A stretch of DNA of 14,554 nt from Euperipatoides rowelli (Eukaryota; Onychophora; Udeonychophora; Euonychophora; Peripatopsidae), in NCBI GenBank assembly GCA_003024985.2, contig PXIH01S0027703.1; one strand, 5' to 3'. Every line of letters starts with the position of its first letter. Positions within the stretch are counted from its first letter, which is position 1. The translations under genes were made by a program, and so were the position numbers. The notes beneath the pieces were generated by a model. That model made no database searches, was not told the DNA's origin, and worked only from the letters and a program-made list of their open reading frames with translations. Below, in pieces: positions 10,205 to 14,554 of this stretch.

Positions 10205-10929
10205 CTGAAAAAAAAAAAATTTTAAAAACATTAAATTAAGATACAGAATAAAACATTTATCTTCAACAGATTATGTTAAACCTGGCAAACTTAGACCAAT
10301 AATTAAATTTAATCATTCACTATTACAGGCTTTCCCCATGCTATATTTACAATAAACATAAAAAACAGTTAATTCAATTACTTTAACTTTAATTCAGTTC
10401 TAAATTCAATTTTGGTTCTACTTCAAGACAACACATCTTTAGATGTGTACACTGTACAGTAATCTAATTATTTATACAGTACGGTATGTTTCATTTACTT
10501 TTTATTTTAATGAAAATACAGTTAGTCTATAAACCAAAATGCTTTTTATAAACTATGAAAGCTTTTGACTGTGTTGTTATATGTAACTTAGACTTTTATA
10601 ATTGTTTTAGATGAATCAGTTTGTCATTATTGAAATGGGTTGTCTTATTCGTAATAAACCCTGTTTAAATCTACAAATTTCTTTGGACAATATGAAAAAA
10701 ATGTCATGAATGGGATTTGTCAAATAAGTTTGAAAATGTCAAATTATATCAATTACTGGTACTAAAAATATAATTCTATAATCTATAATTATATGCTCGA
10801 TAGTAATATAATTACAAGTGTAAATTGAATTAGGCGTGATTTAGGACACATGCTATTGTTTTGGTGCCCATATAACAAAATCATTTTAAATGTGTCTAAA
10901 TCAGCATTGATCTTTCATCGGTGCTGTCC

Positions 10930-11170
10930 ATTATTATAATCATATGTCAGGTCAAAATAGAATTTTCTAGTCACCTGGAACAACTGCACTAAATATCTTG
11001 ATAAAAAACTTGTATCAGTTCAATATAGATTTTTAAAATTTCTTTTAAAACATAGATTGACTACAATAGGTATTGATGATATTTTTAATGACATGTCTGA
11101 TGATAACATGACTAAAACTAGACAAGTTTACAATGTGTTTATTGAATTTGTAAAATCTCATCTAGTATAA
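10930..11170 (+). mobile_element. decayed LINE reverse transcriptase C-terminal fragment
   Basis: Two overlapping frames carry consecutive parts of a pattern common near the end of LINE reverse transcriptases (RTE, CR1 and Jockey-like families). VKIEFSS (10951-10971) corresponds to the VRSKLEY motif. A one-base frame change leads to VTWNNCTKYLDKKLVSVQYR (from 10970), corresponding to VWNP...LE.VQRRF. This second frame stays open for 66 codons to TAA at 11168-11170. The frameshift marks it as dead. It lies inside the candidate ABCB6 5' intron, antisense to the gene. Confidence 0.6.
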
Positions 11171-12149
11171 CTCGACCACCGGTGTTATCTTTTAAGGATG
11201 AAAAATTAAGCTTAGCTTTTTAAAAATGGCTCTGACAAAGAGGAGTCAAAATCCGTCTAATTTGTTAATGTCAAGTTTGTTCCTGTTGTTCCCTTGATGA
11301 TGCAAACAATTTTGTAATAAAAGAGTTACTGCACTTATGGCTGTTTCGACTAATACAGGTTTAGTGGATGTTTAATCTACTTCGGATGTTAGATAAAAGT
11401 CATGTGCCTAAAAGTTGTANAAGACAATGCCAGAATGTTCAAAATGAATGAAGATGTTTCATATGAAGAAATCTTTGACATATAGTACTTACTGGAGATA
11501 AATATTTGTATGTATTTTCAAGACCAGTTAATGTGTATGATAAGATTTAGATTTCATTCCGTTAAAGATAGTAATTCCTAAAATTTATTATCAAATTTAA
11601 TTTAAATCATGATATTTAATATTTTGAACATTAAAATTAATATTTCCTGTTTATTATCACTACAAACCTTCAAATAAGTAAACCAGCCTATATGTTAAAT
11701 TTTGTCACATCCGTAAGATACATATACAGTACAATAAAATGTTTATTTTTGTGTAAAGTATGAGGTCAATCAATTCCATATATCTAGTAGCGTGCTTCCT
11801 GAATATCAATAAAGATAGTTGTTGAATTTTAATGTTTCTTAGTTTCATATAAATTTACACATTTCCCTACCACTATACAGCACGTAGTTGCAAAGCAGTC
11901 ACGCCCATAAGGTGACCTATCAAGCAAATTATCTTGAAATGTACTAACACTCTGAAAAACAAAATTATGGTGATGAAAGAGACTAACTGTATAACATGTT
12001 CAGCGAAAAAAGGAATTTTTTTTTATTTTTTCTGTAATTAATGCTACAAGTTGCAATTCTCTATCACTAAGTTATAGTAGAAGAAATCCATATAAGGTTG
12101 ATATAAATTTTAAAAGATCTCTAAGGATGCAGAAGAGTATTGTAAATCA

Positions 12150-12365
12150 GTTTTAATTGGTGAATGACCTCCCTTCTGATCTTTTATATTGACCTTTAAT
12201 TCATTCAAATTTAAATATATTTATGGAAAAGTCTTGTTTGTTTTTGATTTATGTATTTTCTCCTTGACTTTCTTTGTTTTATGATATCTACCTCTTTTTA
12301 TTTTCTTGTATATAGGTAATAGGTCATTAATGACTTAAATCTTTTACTAAAATAAATGAATAATA
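12150..12365 (+). mobile_element. possible LINE ORF2 end and 3' tail
   Basis: LVNDLPSDLLY (12157-12189) followed by a stop and further hydrophobic codons resembles the WN.LP..L...SL..FK motif at the C-terminus of many LINE ORF2 proteins. The segment ends in an A-rich tail (AAATAAATGAATAATAATA, to about 12368), typical of LINE 3' ends. It could be the end of the same element as the fragment at 10930-11170, but about 1 kb separates them where under 0.5 kb would be expected, so an insertion or a second copy is needed. Confidence 0.35.
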
Positions 12366-12565
12366 ATACAGTTTACATTATTGGAATTCATGTCAATGGA
12401 TAGAAAGAAAGAAACATCTTACATCTTCACAGTTTGTCTAATTTTATCACAAGTGTGTAATATCTTCAATATCCTTTTGGTCTAGGAAGATAATAAATTT
12501 ACTATTAAGTAACTTTATAACTAAATAAACTAATTATTATGCATTGAAATTAATAGCAATTGATT

Positions 12566-12580
12566 TGTGTGTGTGTGTGT
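12566..12580. repeat. (TG)n microsatellite
   Basis: Seven and a half TG units. Confidence 0.9.
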
Positions 12581-12855
12581 TCACATTGTGTTTTATTCTC
12601 TATAAATCATTGAATTCGTAATATGTATAGTTTTTCTTGCAAATTATGATCAGTGTTTCTGTTATGTTTGATATTTATGCAGAATAAATTTGTATACGGT
12701 ATAGTTTTGTAGATTCTGCTGTTTGACAAAATTGCTTTAAACTAAATTTATTTTAAGGAAGCATCTGTGGTCAGATTCCGTTATCTGCCAAAATACAAAT
12801 ATGCGGACAACAGACCATAGTCCAGCGAGGTTGTCAATGGTCCAAGATCTAATAC

Positions 12856-12890
12856 TTTTTTTTTTTTCTTTTTTTTTTAATTTTTTTTTT
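12856..12890. repeat. T-rich low-complexity tract
   Basis: Three T runs of 10-12 bases broken by one C and by AA. On the minus strand this is an A-rich tract. Confidence 0.9.
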
Positions 12891-13061
12891 ATAATGTAGT
12901 TTATGTATTTTGACTCCCTTTGAATTTTGGTATTTTAATTTCAAAAGAAACTATCAACAATTATACACACAGTACATTAGGTTACGGTACGCTTTTATCA
13001 GCAACCACCGTTAAAAAAATATGCAACTTATATTTAATGAATTAATAGATTTGACACTCAC

Positions 13062-13115
13062 CTTCAATTTGGGCTATGGAAGAACTCTTCGTTTTCTATA
13101 CATTTTGATCGTTTT
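13062..13115 (-). other. candidate non-coding first exon of ABCB6 (left palindrome arm)
   Basis: Read on the minus strand, the left palindrome arm ends in AAATTGAAG|GTGAGTG, a strong 5' splice site (GT at 13061-13060). The next good acceptor on this strand that I found is the one at 10206-10205 before the ABCB6 start exon, giving a 2.9-kb intron. A nine-codon upstream reading frame (MYRKRRVLP) begins inside this segment. The right edge is arbitrary because the transcription start cannot be seen. Linking this segment to ABCB6 is inference. Confidence 0.4.
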
Positions 13116-13284
13116 TAAAAATACGAGCTCATTTTTGCACTATTTTGTCAGCGGAAGAGATATTATCTAGTTAATGTTTTTTGGATGAAGGAAGTATCCT
13201 ACCTTCATCTATCGCTAGGTGGTATCTACAAGAAATGGTGTTATAATGGCTTAAACGATTATTAACGAAGATGTTTTTTTTAAT
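13116..13284. promoter_or_regulatory. palindrome spacer, candidate bidirectional promoter
   Basis: The 169-bp spacer lies between two arms that each carry an outward-facing splice donor, so divergent transcription starting here would give first exons on both strands. It contains two GGAA cores in ETS-like settings, GCGGAAGAG (13151-13159) and GAAGGAAGTA (13187-13196), and an 8-bp palindrome at the exact centre. No TATA box stands out from the A+T-rich background. The role is inferred from layout only. Confidence 0.35.
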
Positions 13285-13338
13285 AAAACGATCAATATCT
13301 ATAGAGAACGAGGTGTTCTTCCATAGCCCAAATTGAAG
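13285..13338 (+). other. candidate rightward non-coding first exon (right palindrome arm)
   Basis: This is the mirror copy of the left-arm segment. It ends with the same AATTGAAG|GTGAGTG donor (GT at 13339-13340) on the plus strand. The ATG of the left-arm upstream reading frame is lost here (AATATC instead of AAATGT). No partner acceptor is obvious before 14400, so this may be a silent duplicate rather than a used exon. Confidence 0.25.
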
Positions 13339-13650
13339 GTGAGTGTCAAATCTGTTAATTCCTTAAATATAAGTCGCATATTTTAACCGTGGCTGCTGAT
13401 AAAAGCGTACCGTAACCGTACATTNATTATATTTGACGGTAGTAAGTTGAAATTATCTAGATCGGCACTCAGCAAAAGATTATTTCACCTCTAGATTATC
13501 CTAGGGTTCAGGGTTACGGTAAGGTTAGGACTGTAAAGAAAATATAATAAAATCGGCGAAAAAAATACTAATTCCACATGCTACTACGTTTTAGTTGTCG
13601 AGCAACTCCTAACATTAATTATGTTGGTGGGCAGTTAACGGAATCTGACC

Positions 13651-14289
13651 AAATAACGGATTTGAAAAGCTCTTTCTTATCATTTATAGCCTATTCGACA
13701 TATTTTAGACCATTACTAACTTATTTTCATACTAAAAAAAAATTAGAGACTATTTTGGTACAAAAACCTACAAGAGATCGGAGGAGCATGAAAATCCAAT
13801 CGATTATATTTATTAATGTTTGCACAGGGGTAAATTATGTTAATATTTAGACATGAATACATTTTGTTCATGATCCATTACAGTGACAGGAGAAAAACAA
13901 AAATTAACCTTTTTCTAGATTCACTGCAGTGAGAGAAGACACGACCTTATTTTATTTCTGAAACTGTATTTCATATTGCTTAAACTTTTATATCTTAATT
14001 TATGCAGAATACCTAATAAAGAATATTAATTTTCAACTTACAATACATAATTTGATTCGCTTACCCACTCAGCTAATAGTGTCTCCAACTCTCCTTTCCA
14101 TAAAATTAAAATAAGCAGTATTATATTATCGAGATAATAAACCCATTATATTTATGATAAACATTATTTTTGCTGATTCATTCTGACTAGTATTAAACAA
14201 TATTTAATGGATAATCAAGTTCAACAGGAAAAATTGCAGCTTCAAAACAGGTTTAACATATAAAAGCTGAAAAAACAAATTATTAAAAG
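13651..14289. other. intergenic or intronic stretch, no supported gene
   Basis: A 90-codon plus-strand frame (13578-13850) crosses the left part but overlaps the outer palindrome arm and resembles nothing I know. The rest is A+T-rich with no repeat or coding signal. Confidence 0.5.
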
Positions 14290-14404
14290 ATAACAATACG
14301 CCCATGATGGCCTAACTTTAAAATAAAAATGCAGTAAATGCCATGAATGTGAATGTAAGTCGCCATATTGTTTGGTCTCGTTTTCAATTGTTGTGATTCC
14401 AACC

Positions 14405-14515
14405 ATGGCGCTACCACTGAGGGCGCTACCAAAGATCTTTGGTACAGTGACTAGAAGTTTGGGCGAGAAGCGATTAAATACTTGGAAATTTTATTCCTTT
14501 TTACCGCGTTTTTAA
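14405..14515 (+). CDS. candidate first exon of a rightward gene, presequence-like N-terminus
   Basis: ATG in CCAACCATGGCG, close to an ideal animal start context, opens 36 codons ending at TAA (14513-14515). The peptide starts MALPLRALPKIFGTVTRSLG and is basic, with one acidic residue and several Arg, Lys and Ser/Thr residues. That is the composition of a mitochondrial targeting presequence. Complete at 36 codons it would be a micropeptide. More likely it splices out before the stop, for example at ACA|GTGACT or TTTG|GTACAG, into exons beyond the window. A 15-base in-frame duplication (GGCGCTACCA at 14407 and 14422) gives the repeated Ala-Leu-Pro. I do not recognise the protein. Confidence 0.4.
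   Translation: MALPLRALPKIFGTVTRSLGEKRLNTWKFYSFLPRF
14427..14444. repeat. perfect 18-bp palindrome
   Basis: TACCAAAGATCTTTGGTA is its own reverse complement. It lies within the candidate first exon at codons 8-14 and could be a dimeric protein-binding site or coincidence. Confidence 0.9.
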
Positions 14516-14554
14516 CTTCTGCGCATATATTTTTGTCATTACGGTAGATTTTTG

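Larger units (their letters stand above)
10205..13061 (-). other. candidate ABCB6 5' intron with retrotransposon debris
   Basis: Apart from a decayed non-LTR retrotransposon fragment (10930-11170), a possible retrotransposon 3' end (12150-12365), a TG microsatellite, a T-rich tract (12856-12890) and one ambiguous base at 11420, I see no coding signal here. CpG is sparse compared with the palindromic block to the right. Confidence 0.4.
12769..13650. repeat. nested palindromic block
   Basis: Three levels of dyad symmetry share nearly one centre. The main arms are 12980-13115 and 13285-13417, about 90% identical with one 3-base gap, including a perfect 39-bp core that spans the AAG|GTGAGT donor. 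An inner pair, GATGAAGG at 13184-13191 and CCTTCATC at 13202-13209, lies at the centre. An outer pair of 21 bp with one mismatch lies at 12769-12789 and 13630-13650. The sequences between the outer pair and the main arms are not visibly related. It could be a foldback or MITE-like element, or a local palindromic duplication. I saw no clear target-site duplication next to the outer pair. Confidence 0.9.
14290..14545. promoter_or_regulatory. CpG-rich candidate promoter region
   Basis: About ten CpG dinucleotides occur in roughly 200 bases, against very few in the ABCB6 introns. CAATATGGCG on the minus strand (14370-14361) and CCATGGCG at the plus-strand ATG resemble the YY1 core (ATGGCG) seen near start sites of TATA-less animal promoters. 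The ATG is embedded in CCATGG, a palindrome, so both strands show an ATG in a good context. The plus strand is favoured because of its peptide. Confidence 0.45.

Noticed and set aside
13500-13530. Telomere-like repeats (AGGGTTCAGGGTTACGG)
   Set aside because: There are only two or three degenerate units with no regular period, so this is probably chance.
13578-13850. Plus-strand 90-codon frame
   Set aside because: It crosses the outer palindrome arm, its start context is ordinary and no motif is recognisable.
14232-14406. Minus-strand frame of about 58 codons starting at the same CCATGG
   Set aside because: Beyond its first codons it becomes Phe/Tyr/Leu-rich as expected from A+T-rich DNA. 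The plus-strand frame from the same site is more convincing.

Overview
The window looks like animal (metazoan, probably marine invertebrate) nuclear DNA. It is strongly A+T-rich, full of homopolymer runs and short hairpins, carries two unresolved bases (11420 and 13425), and has long introns with standard GT-AG splice sites. No bacterial operon structure is visible. The words TACTGTA/TACAGTA and AGGCTA/TAGCCTA recur throughout. I have seen such words in marine deuterostome and mollusc DNA, but this does not fix the species.

The one gene recognised with confidence is on the minus strand: the 5' third of ABCB6, the half-size ABC transporter with an extra N-terminal membrane domain (TMD0). Three coding exons lie at 10135-9639, 3578-3431 and 1911-1716. 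Their splice phases fit (2, 0, then 1) and they encode about 280 residues covering TMD0 and the start of the core transmembrane domain. The catalytic half must lie left of position 1. The exon with the start codon begins inside the 5'UTR, behind a polypyrimidine tract and CAG at 10205, so there must be at least one more upstream non-coding exon.

The likely upstream end is an unusual palindromic block at 12769-13650. It has 133-136 bp arms (12980-13115 and 13285-13417, about 90% identical by eye), a short palindrome at the centre, and an outer 21-bp inverted pair. Each arm holds the same strong splice donor, AAG|GTGAGT, pointing away from the centre. The left-arm donor faces the ABCB6 acceptor. 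The block is richer in CpG than the ABCB6 introns, and the spacer has two GGAA (ETS-like) cores. I read it as a possible bidirectional promoter with duplicated first exons, or as a foldback element adopted as one.

The introns hold a five-unit tandem repeat of about 107-131 bp (5651-6231), several hairpins, G-tracts, and decayed non-LTR retrotransposon pieces (about 8868-9060 minus; 10930-11170 plus; 12150-12365 plus). Exon-like signals on the plus strand at 287 and 771, near the left edge, are only candidates. At the right edge a second CpG-rich patch (14290-14545) carries a well-placed ATG at 14405. It starts a 36-codon, basic, presequence-like reading frame, probably the first exon of another gene transcribed rightward.
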